Below, in pieces: positions 40,639 to 49,236 of a DNA stretch of 64,000 nucleotides. Source of the DNA: Leucobacter musarum subsp. musarum (GTDB lineage: Bacteria; Actinomycetota; Actinomycetes; Actinomycetales; Microbacteriaceae); NCBI RefSeq assembly GCF_001273845.1, contig NZ_JHBW01000069.1, forward strand, positions 1 through 64,000, given 5' to 3'. Under the pieces are notes generated by a model. That model was not told the DNA's origin. It ran no database searches and saw nothing but the letters and a program-made list of their open reading frames with translations. Every line of letters starts with the position of its first letter. Position 1 is the stretch's first letter. A program made the translations under genes and the position numbers.

Positions 40639-40756
40639 GGGAACGCAAAGGCGGGCGTGAGGGTCGCGATGTGCATCCAGTACCTGCGGCTTCGCCGCGG
40701 GTACTTGCCAGACCCAGCCAGCACATCGCGACCCTCACGCCCGCCTTTGCGGGAAC
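40639..40756. mobile_element. MITE-like palindromic element with flanking 6-bp direct repeats
   Basis: Two perfect 30-bp inverted arms (40645-40674 and 40721-40750) begin GCAAAGGCGGGCGTGAGGGT. They enclose a 46-bp centre that itself folds (GTACCTGCGGC / GCCGCGGGTAC around a TTC loop). The 106-bp unit is flanked on both sides by GGGAAC (40639-40644 and 40751-40756), as a target-site duplication would be. It carries no gene. It lies between the response regulator terminator and the rplJ leader. I saw no other copy in this window. Confidence 0.65.
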
Positions 40757-40786
40757 ACTCAAGCAGAGTGGGTTCCTTCAACGCTG

Positions 40787-40830
40787 CGCGCGAGCGCTGC
40801 TCGCGCGATGCTCAAGCCACTGGCTTGAGC
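40787..40830 (-). terminator. Tandem hairpins ending the response regulator gene
   Basis: The stem CGCGCGAGC / GCTCGCGCG (40787-40795 and 40799-40807) with a GCT loop follows the stop codon. A second 10-bp palindrome (GCTCAAGCCA / TGGCTTGAGC, 40810-40830) overlaps the last codons and the stop. Confidence 0.65.
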
Positions 40831-41534
40831 ATGTAGCCCGCGCCACGCACCGTGTGGAGCATCGGGTCGCGACCCGAATCGATCTTCTTGCGCAGGTACG
40901 AGATGTAGAGCTCGACGACGGTCGACTTGCCGGTGAAGTCGTACGCCCAGACCCGATCCAGAATCTGCGCCTTCGACAGCACGCGGTTCGGATTGCGCAT
41001 GAGATAGCGCAGCAGCTCGAACTCGGTGTTCGTCACCGTGATGCTCGCGCCGGCGCGCTCGACCTCGTAGCTGTCTTCGTTGAGCGTGAGATCGCCGACC
41101 CGCAGCACCGGATCGGGGTTCTGCGACAGGGTGAGCTGCGAGCGGCGCACGAGCCCACGAAGGCGGGCGATGAGTTCTTCCAAGCTGAACGGCTTGACGA
41201 CGTAATCGTCACCGCCGGCGGTCAGTCCGTTCACCCGGTCCTCGACTGAGTCGAGCGCGGTCAAGAAGAGCACCGGGAACATCTCCCCCGAGGTGCGAAT
41301 GCGCGAGAGCAACTGCATGCCGTCAAAATCGGGCAGCATGATGTCGAGTACGGCGACATCGGGGTTGAACGTGCGAATCTTCTCGAACGCGTCTTGCCCA
41401 GTGCCGGCTGTCTCGACTTCCCAGCCCTCATAGCGCAGCGCCATCGCGACCAGTTGCGTGATCGATTCTTCATCGTCGACCACGAGCGCGCGGATTTTTC
41501 CCCCATCAGCGCGCGTCAGTTGTTGTGCGTCCAT
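40812..41534 (-). CDS. OmpR/PhoB-type response regulator (orphan)
   Basis: The product of 240 aa has a receiver domain with the acidic pair Asp20-Asp21, phospho-acceptor Asp64 (VAVLDIMLP) and Lys114 (VVKPF). It also has an OmpR winged-helix DNA-binding domain ending VVELYISYLRKKIDSGRDP...GAGYMLKP. The ATG at 41534 is the likely start; the frame runs further upstream but without start features. It resembles PrrA/TcrA-like regulators. No sensor kinase gene is adjacent on either side, so its partner must be encoded elsewhere. Confidence 0.92.
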   Translation of the reverse strand: MDAQQLTRADGGKIRALVVDDEESITQLVAMALRYEGWEVETAGTGQDAFEKIRTFNPDVAVLDIMLPDFDGMQLLSRIRTSGEMFPVLFLTALDSVEDRVNGLTAGGDDYVVKPFSLEELIARLRGLVRRSQLTLSQNPDPVLRVGDLTLNEDSYEVERAGASITVTNTEFELLRYLMRNPNRVLSKAQILDRVWAYDFTGKSTVVELYISYLRKKIDSGRDPMLHTVRGAGYMLKPVA

Positions 41535-41763
41535 TCCTTCGGAATGCTCCTTTCGATCGATAACCCCGCGCACCCGGCGGAACAGGTGACTTTCACGACG
41601 CTTCGATTTCGTTTCCCCAGAATCTGCCCCAACTTTTCCGCAGATCACAGCAGATATCTCTCTGAGGAGGGTACTCCCATCGTCTGGGTGTTCGCAGTCT
41701 CCAAACCTCTGCGAACAATGCTTTTCTTTTCAGTTTTCTGTGATTCTGCACACCGTCCGATGA

Positions 41764-42435
41764 ATGCGAACGTCGCTCGAACGCCGCTCAACGGGCGCGA
41801 TCGGCGCGCTGCACGCGCACCTCCGAGACGCGTGCGAGACTGGAGTGGTGTCCACCCTCGCTCCGGCTTATTTGCAACGCATCGTGACCGATGGCACGGA
41901 TCGCACGGCCTGGATGCGCGCACGCGCACGCGGCATCACCGCAACCGATGTCGCCAAGCTGTCAACGCCGCGCTCCATCGAGGCCGCCGCGCATGAGAAG
42001 CTGCACGGCAGCCGATTCTCAGGCAATGCGTTCACCGACCACGGCAAGCGTCGCGAGCCCGAGATCGCGGCTTGGGTGCTGCGCGAGCACGAGATTTCTC
42101 CGAGCCAGGCACTCTTCCACGCCGAGCGCGATCTCAGACACCTCGCCACCCCCGACGGCCTCGCCTTCCGCGCGTCGGGCGCGGTCGAGCTGGCCGAGAT
42201 CAAGACGACGAACAAGGAATGGCGCAGCATTCCGCGCAACTACCTGCGGCAAGTGTGGTGGCAGCAGTACGTGCTCGGCGCCGAGCGCACCCTCATGGTG
42301 TGGGAGCGGCACGAGAACTTCGTGCCGGTCGGTGACCCGGAGTGCCGTTGGATTGATCGCGACGACAGCGAGATCGAGCAGCTCGTCACGCTCGCGAGTC
42401 GTCTGATCGACGTGCTCATCACGCGCACGACCTGA
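41764..42435 (+). CDS. YqaJ-type exonuclease/recombinase-like protein
   Basis: The product has 223 aa from the ATG at 41764; GTG codons at 41845 and 41848 are alternative starts. The sequence fits the YqaJ/lambda-exonuclease fold: RARARGITATDVAKL (the GIGGSD-like motif), HGKRREPEIAAW (catalytic Glu), ATPDGL (catalytic Asp), VELAEIKTT (ExK) and YLRQVWWQQYVLGA. Such nucleases usually pair with a phage annealing protein. Here it stands alone between a response regulator and a PH-domain gene, with no phage genes, so it is probably a resident DNA-processing enzyme of unknown role. Confidence 0.85.
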   Translation: MRTSLERRSTGAIGALHAHLRDACETGVVSTLAPAYLQRIVTDGTDRTAWMRARARGITATDVAKLSTPRSIEAAAHEKLHGSRFSGNAFTDHGKRREPEIAAWVLREHEISPSQALFHAERDLRHLATPDGLAFRASGAVELAEIKTTNKEWRSIPRNYLRQVWWQQYVLGAERTLMVWERHENFVPVGDPECRWIDRDDSEIEQLVTLASRLIDVLITRTT

Positions 42436-42452
42436 CCTCGACGCGCCTCCCG

Positions 42453-43064
42453 CTACAAATCGGCGAAGCGGGTCGTCGCGTTGGGCGCAACAGTCAGCAC
42501 AGCCGGCGGAACAGTCGCGGCAGGCGGTGCGGTGCGGCTCGCGTGCGCGTAGTTGCGCTCGACCAGCTCTTGGATCGCATCAGCCGTTGCGGCGACCGCC
42601 GGGACATCGTGCAGCACCGTGCGCTCCGCACCGATGGAGAGGTCGATCTCGCCTGCACCGCACATGCGTTGCAGCAGACCGCGCCGAGTGCGCACTTCTC
42701 GCACACGCAGCAGTGCCACTTCTGAGCGCTGGCGTGAAAAAATGCCACGGCGCAGGATCACCCGGCGCGACGTCACGGTCACGCGCTGGGTCAGCCACCC
42801 GAGCACCGGCAGTAGCCCGAGCACAACGCCGAGCACGACTGCCGCAATGGCCGCCGTCACGTTCTGCCAGCCCTCGGCGAACGCGCCCACCCAGTAGCCG
42901 GCGAGGCCGGCGAGCACGACCATGCAGATCACCGGGAGCAGCAACCGACGACCGTGCCGACGGAAGCGCAGCACGATGACCTCGGGCTGAGCGTAGTCGG
43001 TCGGCGCCGGGCCGAGCACCGACTCGACCTCCGAGGTCAACGACTGAGAGCGGCGAGCGGACAT
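42453..43064 (-). CDS. Membrane protein with bacterial PH domain
   Basis: The product of 203 aa starts at the ATG at 43064. Two hydrophobic helices (about residues 40-60 and 70-95) precede a PH-like domain (TQRVTVTSRRVILRRGIFSRQRSEVALLRVREVRTRRGLLQRM), as in YdbS/YdbT-type proteins, including the (V/L)T(S/N)RR(V/L) motif. A Pro/Ala tail follows. The function is unknown; it is often linked to membrane or cell-envelope processes. It is on the same strand as the flotillin gene, separated from it by a terminator. Confidence 0.85.
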   Translation of the reverse strand: MSARRSQSLTSEVESVLGPAPTDYAQPEVIVLRFRRHGRRLLLPVICMVVLAGLAGYWVGAFAEGWQNVTAAIAAVVLGVVLGLLPVLGWLTQRVTVTSRRVILRRGIFSRQRSEVALLRVREVRTRRGLLQRMCGAGEIDLSIGAERTVLHDVPAVAATADAIQELVERNYAHASRTAPPAATVPPAVLTVAPNATTRFADL

Positions 43065-43135
43065 GCTCCTATTCTGCACCGCGCCTCATGCAAATCGGGC
43101 GGGGAGACACTCGACACATCGTGGCGCACGGAAAA

Positions 43136-43177
43136 CGCCGCAGCCCCGGTCTCCCGAAGGAGCCCGGGGCTGCGGCG
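43136..43177 (-). terminator. Terminator of the nfeD-flotillin operon
   Basis: A perfect 14-bp stem (43136-43149 and 43164-43177, CGCCGCAGCCCCGG and its complement) lies 17 bp after the flotillin stop. Confidence 0.8.
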
Positions 43178-43193
43178 TGTCGCATCCGGCGCG

Positions 43194-44957
43194 CTATTGC
43201 GAGCCGGCCCCGAACCCGTTGATCTGGTCGGTGACATTGGCTCCGGTGCGCTGAGCCGCGGCTCCCGCGGCCCGCGCAGCCTCGGTTGCCGCATCGGCTG
43301 CGGCGCTGGCGGCGTCAGCCGCCGCCGTTGCCGTGCCCGCTGCCGAACCGGCAAGATCACGAGCGCTGTCGGTCACACCACCGACGGACGAACGATCGGC
43401 GGTACCCGAAGTTGCGTGCGAGATTCCGTAGTCACCGGTCTCGGCCGTCGCAACGTCCGCGCGCCCCTCGGTGATGCCACGACGCTCGGACCGCTCCGAG
43501 CGCTCGCCGCGCACTGCGTCACGGTCTGAGCGGCGCCCGCGATCGGACTCCTCGCGCGACGCGCGCCCGGCTGCCGCACCCGCGGCTCCGCCCGACACCG
43601 CGCCATTCAGCATTCCCGCGAGGTCGATGCCCACCGTGTCTTTCGCCATCTCGAGCAGGCCCTTGATGTTGCCCATCGCTTCGCCGGCCACCTTCGAGGT
43701 GCCGTCTGCCGAGACGACGGTCATGTGCTCGATCGCCCCGATGGCGCGGGCGTATTCGGCCGCGATCTCGGGGAGCAGGTGGATGAGCTCCTGCGCGAGC
43801 ACCGCCTGCGACTGCGTCTCGAGAGCCCGCGCGCGTGCGTCGATCGCGGCGGCCTCGGCCGTGCCCTTCGCCTCGAGCGCTGCGGCTTCGGCGCGACCCT
43901 CGGCCTCGACGGCTTCAGCAGCGGCGATACGGGCGATGCGGCTTGCCGCACCCTCGCGCTCAACTGCGGTTGCGCGGCCCTCGGCGGCCGAGATCGACGC
44001 TGCGGCCTCTGCCTTCGCAATCTGCTCGACGCGATAGGCGTCTGCCTCGGCCACGGCACGCACGTCGGCGTTCAGCTTCTCGGTGCGCAGCGCGACTTCC
44101 TTCTGCGCGGTGATGCGCTGCTGCTCGACGATCGCCTGCTGCTGGATCGCATCTTCCAGGGGTTGCGCGGCCGAGGCCTGCGCAGTCGCCTTATCGGTCT
44201 CGACCTGAATCTCGGCCTGGCGCAGCTTGAGCTCGCGGTTGCGGTCGAGCAGCACGCGCTCGGCGGCAATCTTCGCTTCTTGCGATGCCTGATAGGCGTT
44301 GGTTTCGGCGATGTCGGCCTGCTGGCGCACCTTGGCGGCCTCGGGGCGACCGATGTTCGAGATGTAGTCGGCGCCGTCGCGGATCTCCTGGATCTGCAGC
44401 GTATCGACGACGAGGCCCTGCTTCGTCAGCGCTTCTTCGGCAGCCTCGAGCACGCTCTGCGCGACGACAGCGCGGTCGCGGATGATCTGGAGCACCGTCA
44501 GGCCACCGATGATCGAACGGAGCGAACCCGAGAGCACCTCCTGCGTCGACTCGTCGATCTCGTCGGAGTTCGAGAGGAAGCGCTGCGCGGCCGCGCGAAT
44601 CATTTCTTGAGTGCCGCCGACCTTGACGACGGCGACAGCCTGGGCCTGCATGGTGATGCCGTCGGTCGTCTGCGCCTCGGTCGTGATCGAGAGACGGCGC
44701 GAGCGCAGCGAGATCGTGAACGATTTCTGCACGAACGGAACGACGAAGACACCGCCGCCAGTAACGACCTTCTGGCCCGACAGGTCGCGGCTCTTGTTGC
44801 CCGCCGCGTCGACCACTTCCTTGCCCTTGCCACCGGTCACGATGATCGCCTCGTCGGGCTTCGCGATTCGGTAGCGCTTGATGATGACAAGGGCGATCAG
44901 CACGAGTGCGATCACCGCGCCGAATATGCCGACGATCGCCGGGCTTGCGAGGAACAT
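43194..44957 (-). CDS. Flotillin-like SPFH-domain protein
   Basis: The product of 587 aa has one N-terminal membrane helix (residues ~4-26), an SPFH/PHB domain (about 30-200), and a long Ala/Glu/Gln-rich coiled coil (about 200-430) as in flotillins. The C-terminal tail is rich in Arg, Ser, Thr and Ala and is longer than usual. Flotillins organise membrane microdomains. Its ATG overlaps the stop of the upstream NfeD gene (TAATG), the classical partnership. Confidence 0.93.
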   Translation of the reverse strand: MFLASPAIVGIFGAVIALVLIALVIIKRYRIAKPDEAIIVTGGKGKEVVDAAGNKSRDLSGQKVVTGGGVFVVPFVQKSFTISLRSRRLSITTEAQTTDGITMQAQAVAVVKVGGTQEMIRAAAQRFLSNSDEIDESTQEVLSGSLRSIIGGLTVLQIIRDRAVVAQSVLEAAEEALTKQGLVVDTLQIQEIRDGADYISNIGRPEAAKVRQQADIAETNAYQASQEAKIAAERVLLDRNRELKLRQAEIQVETDKATAQASAAQPLEDAIQQQAIVEQQRITAQKEVALRTEKLNADVRAVAEADAYRVEQIAKAEAAASISAAEGRATAVEREGAASRIARIAAAEAVEAEGRAEAAALEAKGTAEAAAIDARARALETQSQAVLAQELIHLLPEIAAEYARAIGAIEHMTVVSADGTSKVAGEAMGNIKGLLEMAKDTVGIDLAGMLNGAVSGGAAGAAAGRASREESDRGRRSDRDAVRGERSERSERRGITEGRADVATAETGDYGISHATSGTADRSSVGGVTDSARDLAGSAAGTATAAADAASAAADAATEAARAAGAAAQRTGANVTDQINGFGAGSQ

Positions 44958-45535
44958 TACGTCTCCGTTCGGTCTAACGGTTGGGCGTGGTCTTCGGGGA
45001 GTACGAGCTCGACGCGCACGGACGTCGAGGTCACAGTCTGGGTGATGCGCACGGCGGAACCGCGCGGGATCGGGGCATCGGCGGTTGCGGAGAGCGAGAT
45101 GCGCTCACCGTGACGCACGACGGCGACTTCGCCGAGCCCGTTTTCGGGAATCGCGAGCACGACGGCTCCGGTCGAACCGATGAGGTCGTCGCCGCTGACC
45201 GCTGTGTTCGATTCGGCGTTTCTGATCGCGCGGGAAAGCCACCAGGCCGCGGCCGCTCCCACAAGGCCGGAGAGCGCGCCGACAATTGTCGCCATCGGGG
45301 TCGACATGCCGGCGCCGACCCCGGCGAACGCCGCGAACCCGAAGATAGCAGTGAACGCGGCGATCGTCGTGAGGCTCAGCGGGCCGTCGCCGAAGTCGAA
45401 CGCGTCGAAGATGCCGTCGAGCAGCAGCGAAATCAGCAGCAGCACGCCGCCCACGATGCCGATGATCAAGAAGATGCCACCGGCGAACAGCGAGCCGTCG
45501 AGCAACCGCTCGATCCAGTTCATGATGCCGTCCAT
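44957..45535 (-). CDS. NfeD-like membrane protein
   Basis: The product of 192 aa has three hydrophobic segments within the first ~105 residues and a C-terminal OB-fold-like domain (LIGSTGAVVLAIPENGLGEVAVVRHGERISLSATADAPIPRGSAVRI), as in NfeD proteins that accompany flotillins. It is translationally coupled to the flotillin gene. An in-frame ATG four codons downstream is an alternative start. Confidence 0.88.
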   Translation of the reverse strand: MDGIMNWIERLLDGSLFAGGIFLIIGIVGGVLLLISLLLDGIFDAFDFGDGPLSLTTIAAFTAIFGFAAFAGVGAGMSTPMATIVGALSGLVGAAAAWWLSRAIRNAESNTAVSGDDLIGSTGAVVLAIPENGLGEVAVVRHGERISLSATADAPIPRGSAVRITQTVTSTSVRVELVLPEDHAQPLDRTET

Positions 45536-45620
45536 GGGCGTCGTCCCTTCGATGAGCTGTTACTGGCAGCGTACCAAGTGCGCACAATGCGGGCGCAAGG
45601 GCGAGAGACCGAACGCGGGT

Positions 45621-48179
45621 TCAGTTGCCGTCGGATTGATTCGGCATCCTCGGCACCGATGAAAGCAACTCGCGCCCGTATGCGGTGCGCGGAGCGGTGA
45701 AGAACTCGGCGCCTCCGCGCTCCACGACCTCTCCTGAGCGCATCACGAGCACACGGTCGCAGAGCGCATGCACGACGGCCAGATCGTGCGAGACGAACAC
45801 GAGCGCCAGCCCGAGTTCGCGTCGCAGATGCTGCAGCAGGTCGACGATGCCGGCCTGCACCGAGACGTCAAGCGCGGAGGTGGGCTCGTCGGCGACGAGC
45901 ACTCGGGGTTCTGCGGCGAGCGCGCGGGCGATCGCCACCCGCTGCCGCTGCCCGCCCGAGAGCTGGTCGGGGGTTGCCGATGCGAGTGCCGGGTCGAGTC
46001 GCACGAGTCTCAGTAGCTCAGCGACGCGGGCGCGCCGCTCCTCCGGGGAGTGCGGGGCCGCCGACTGAGCACGATCGACGGCGCGCAGCACCTCGGCGAT
46101 GACGCTGCCGACCGGGCGGCGCGGGGTCAACGACGATCCGGGATCCTGCGGCACGAGTTGCACGGCGCGAAGCCCAGTGGCGGATCGCCGAGCGCTCACG
46201 CGCACCGCTCCGTCGAGCAGAATGTCGCCGCTCGCAAGCAGCACCTGGCCGACGATGGCTCGGGCGAGCGATGTCTTGCCCGAACCGGATTCTCCGACGA
46301 TGCCGATCGCATCGCCGGCGGCGAGAGCGAGCGAAGCTCCGTGTACCGCGGTGAACGCGCCGTAGCGTACGACGGCGTCGCGGACTTCGAGCACGGGTGG
46401 CGCGGTGCCCTCGGGCGTCGCGGAGGCCTTCGACGTCGAGGCATCGAGGTGCGGTAGGTGCGGCACGGCGTCGACGAGTGCGCGGGTCTCGGCGGCGCGG
46501 GGGTGCCGGATCACCGCACGCGTGGCCCCTCGTTCCACGACGGTGCCCTGGGACATGACGATGATCTCGTCGCACATCTGCGAGACCACCGCGAGGTCGT
46601 GCGATACGAACACGAGCGTCATGCCGCGGCGGGCGCGCAGTTCTCGCAGCAACAAGAGCACGTCGCACTGCACGGTGACGTCGAGCGCGGTGGTGGGTTC
46701 GTCGCAGAGGAGCACCGCCGGATCGCCGGCGAGCGCCAGCGCGATCACGACGCGCTGCCGCTGACCGCCCGAGAGTTCGTGCGGGTACGAGCGAGCGATA
46801 CGGGATGCGTCGTGGAGGTGCACGTCCGCGAGCAGTGCGCGCACCCGTTCGTGCACGGCAGTTCGCGAGAGGCGCGGCTGGGCCGCGGCGACGGCTTCGC
46901 GCAGCAACCCGCCGACGCGGGTGAGCGGGTCGAGCGCGGTCAGCGGATCTTGGAACACCATGCCGATGGCCCCGCCGACACGCACCGGCGATGCGGTGCT
47001 CGGCACGGCCGAATCCGCGGAGGTCGCGACGACGCCGCCCGGCAACAGCCCGAGGACGGCCCGCAGCGTCAGGCTCTTGCCGCTGCCCGATTCGCCGACG
47101 ATGCCGAGTGCCCCGCCCGGTTCGACGGTGAAACCGACCCCGTCGACGAGCACGCGCCCGCTTGTCTGCGTGATGCGGAGGTCACGCACCTGCACGGCAC
47201 CGCGCGGCGCCTGCGTCTCGGGAGATTTGCGGGGTGCCGTGTGTTCGGCGACACCACCCGTGGTGCCGCGGCCACCGCGGCGCCCGGTGATCCCGCGCCG
47301 CTCGGCACTCGCGCGCCCACGACGCACGCCCAGGCCGCTGCGGCGCCCGTCACTCGGCGCACCGGTGACGCGGCGGGCGTCGGCGAGCCCGTCACCGAGC
47401 AGCGACAGTGCGATGCCGGTGAGCACCACGGCGAACCCGGGGAAAGCGGCGAGCCACCAGTGCGTGGTGATGAACTGCTGCGCATCCGCGATCATCGTGC
47501 CCCAGTCGGGGGTCGGCGGGCGGATGCCGAGGCCGAGATACCCCAGGGTGACGATGGCGACCATGATGAGCGCAATTTCGGTGGCGAGCAGCACGATGGC
47601 CTGTGGCAGCACGTTCGGCAGCACGTGCCGCACGAGCACGCGCGCATGAGACAGCCCGCTGCCTCGTGCGCTGCGCACCCATCCTGCGTCGCGCAGCGCG
47701 GCCGTCATTGCGCGAAGCACGCGCGCATAGCCGACCCACCCGACCAGCGCGAACGCGACGACAATGCCCCCTGCCCCGGCACCGAGCGCGAACACGAGTG
47801 CGATCACGATGACGTAGAACGGGAAGGCGATGACGGTGTCGGTGATGCGTGACGCCACCCAGTCGACGGCACCTCCGAAGTATCCGGAGACGAGGCCGAC
47901 GGTCACACCGACGACAAAGGGCGCGATCGACGCCAGTACCGCGATGCCGAGATCGGTGCGCGCGGCGAAGAGCATGCGCGAGAGCACGTCGCGCCCGAGT
48001 TGGTCGGTGCCGAACCAGTGCTCGGGCGACGGCGGCAGGAGGCCGGCGGTGAGTTGCTGATCCGTCGGCGAGTGGGGAGCGATCACCGGTGCCGCCAGTG
48101 CGACCAGCAGCAAGAGTGCGGTGAGTGTCGCCCCTGCGACGAAGGCCGGCGACCGCAGGGCGCGACGCAGCGTCGTCAT
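45621..48179 (-). CDS. Fused peptide-type ABC importer: permease + two ATPase domains
   Basis: The product of 852 aa is a natural fusion of DppC, DppD and DppF. Residues ~1-270 are a DppC-like permease (FGTDQLGRDVLSRMLF motif, five to six helices). An Arg/Gly-rich linker (about 270-325) follows. The first ATPase (~330-590) has GESGSGKS, LSGGQRQRV and LLCDEPTTALD. The second (~600-850) has GESGSGKT, LSGGQRQRVAIARAL and LVADEPTSALD. These parts are usually separate genes, as in the second cluster at 56-61 kb. The ATG overlaps the stop of the DppB gene (ATGA). The transported solute is probably an oligopeptide or a small metal or nickel complex. Confidence 0.92.
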   Translation of the reverse strand: MTTLRRALRSPAFVAGATLTALLLLVALAAPVIAPHSPTDQQLTAGLLPPSPEHWFGTDQLGRDVLSRMLFAARTDLGIAVLASIAPFVVGVTVGLVSGYFGGAVDWVASRITDTVIAFPFYVIVIALVFALGAGAGGIVVAFALVGWVGYARVLRAMTAALRDAGWVRSARGSGLSHARVLVRHVLPNVLPQAIVLLATEIALIMVAIVTLGYLGLGIRPPTPDWGTMIADAQQFITTHWWLAAFPGFAVVLTGIALSLLGDGLADARRVTGAPSDGRRSGLGVRRGRASAERRGITGRRGGRGTTGGVAEHTAPRKSPETQAPRGAVQVRDLRITQTSGRVLVDGVGFTVEPGGALGIVGESGSGKSLTLRAVLGLLPGGVVATSADSAVPSTASPVRVGGAIGMVFQDPLTALDPLTRVGGLLREAVAAAQPRLSRTAVHERVRALLADVHLHDASRIARSYPHELSGGQRQRVVIALALAGDPAVLLCDEPTTALDVTVQCDVLLLLRELRARRGMTLVFVSHDLAVVSQMCDEIIVMSQGTVVERGATRAVIRHPRAAETRALVDAVPHLPHLDASTSKASATPEGTAPPVLEVRDAVVRYGAFTAVHGASLALAAGDAIGIVGESGSGKTSLARAIVGQVLLASGDILLDGAVRVSARRSATGLRAVQLVPQDPGSSLTPRRPVGSVIAEVLRAVDRAQSAAPHSPEERRARVAELLRLVRLDPALASATPDQLSGGQRQRVAIARALAAEPRVLVADEPTSALDVSVQAGIVDLLQHLRRELGLALVFVSHDLAVVHALCDRVLVMRSGEVVERGGAEFFTAPRTAYGRELLSSVPRMPNQSDGN

Positions 48180-49165
48180 CGGATCACCTCGACCGCGGAC
48201 CGGGTCTCAGACGGACTGCCCACGCGCAGGCGCGGATCGACGGCGCTCGCCAGCACCCCAGCCAGTGTCGTCACCAGCACGACGACGATTGCGCAATAGA
48301 GCGTCACGCCCTGCACCACCGGGAAGTCGCGGTTGCCGATCGATTGAAAGAGCAGCGAGCCGATGCCGTTGATACCGAAGACCCGCTCGACGACGAGGGT
48401 GCCGCCGATGAGATACGCCGTGTTGACGCTCAGCAGCGTGAGCGTCGGCAACGACGCGCTGCGCATGACGTGCCTCCACAGGATGCGCCGCTGCGGAATG
48501 CGGGCGGCCCGCAGGGTCGTCACGAAGTCGGCCTCGAGCGTCTCGATCAGCTGCGCCCGCAGCGAGCGGATCAGCGGCGGAGCCACGCCGAGCGCAACTG
48601 CGAGTGCGGGCAGAAACAGGCTGCGCAGCGGGTCGCCCGGGCCCGCACCGACACCGCCCACCGGAAACCAGCCCAGGTGCACCGCGAAGACGATGATCAG
48701 CAGGAGCCCGATCCAGAACAGGGGCATGCCCAACGCAACCGCGGGCAGGATGCGGATCAGGTGATCCGCCCAGCCGTCTTGACGCAGTGCCGCTACAAGC
48801 GCGAGCGGCACCGCGATGACCACGGCGAGGAGCACTGCGAGACCCACGATGCCGAGGCTCACGGGCGCCTTCGCCAGCACGAGTTCACGGGTTGAGACGC
48901 CCGAGACCAGCGATGACCCCGTGTCAAGATGGAAGACCACCTGCCCGAGAAAGTCGGTGAACTGACGCCACAGCGGCTGATCGAGACCGAGCTGGCTGCG
49001 CAGCGCAGCGAGCGCATCGGGCGTCGCGCGCTCGCCCAGGATCATCGCGGCAGGGTCGCCCGGCACCAGTCGCAGCAGAAAGAACACGGCGATGACGACG
49101 CCGAGCATGACCGGCACGACGCGCGCGATCACGCGGCCCGCGGCCCGCAGCGTTCGTCTCAGCAC
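48176..49165 (-). CDS. Peptide-type ABC importer permease, DppB type
   Basis: The product of 329 aa has an N-terminal helix followed by RLVPGDPAAMILGERATPDALAALRSQLGLDQPL, the hallmark of DppB/OppB permeases. Five more helices follow, with the EAA-like loop containing ETLEADFVTTLRAARIPQRRIL. It is separated from the binding-protein gene by 71 bp that hold a strong hairpin, and is coupled to the fused permease-ATPase gene. Confidence 0.93.
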   Translation of the reverse strand: MLRRTLRAAGRVIARVVPVMLGVVIAVFFLLRLVPGDPAAMILGERATPDALAALRSQLGLDQPLWRQFTDFLGQVVFHLDTGSSLVSGVSTRELVLAKAPVSLGIVGLAVLLAVVIAVPLALVAALRQDGWADHLIRILPAVALGMPLFWIGLLLIIVFAVHLGWFPVGGVGAGPGDPLRSLFLPALAVALGVAPPLIRSLRAQLIETLEADFVTTLRAARIPQRRILWRHVMRSASLPTLTLLSVNTAYLIGGTLVVERVFGINGIGSLLFQSIGNRDFPVVQGVTLYCAIVVVLVTTLAGVLASAVDPRLRVGSPSETRSAVEVIR

Positions 49166-49186
49166 GTGCTCACCCTACTGCGCTCA

Positions 49187-49232
49187 GCGGGCGGTGGCCG
49201 GCGACGACTGCTGCGCGCCGGCCACCGCCCGC
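49187..49232 (-). terminator. Strong intercistronic hairpin between binding protein and permease
   Basis: A perfect 17-bp stem (49187-49203 and 49216-49232, GCGGGCGGTGGCCGGCG and its complement) begins 5 bp after the binding-protein stop. It may act as a partial terminator or 3'-end stabiliser that keeps the binding protein in excess over the membrane subunits. Confidence 0.65.
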
Positions 49233-49236
49233 TCGA

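Noticed and set aside
40511-40762. Small open frame across the palindromic element
   Set aside because: It is created by the inverted arms and the L10 leader; it has no start signal and no protein features.
39018-40811. Possible tRNA genes around rplJ-rplL
   Set aside because: No cloverleaf with a T-loop GGTTCRA and matching stems could be built; the structures are a terminator, an attenuator, a leader and a palindrome.
41764-42435. Prophage remnant suggested by the YqaJ-type gene
   Set aside because: Neighbours on both sides are ordinary chromosomal genes; no integrase, att repeats or phage structural genes are present.
46458-47852. Plus-strand open frame opposite the fused ABC gene
   Set aside because: The minus-strand fusion has clear Walker, signature and permease motifs; the opposite frame has none.
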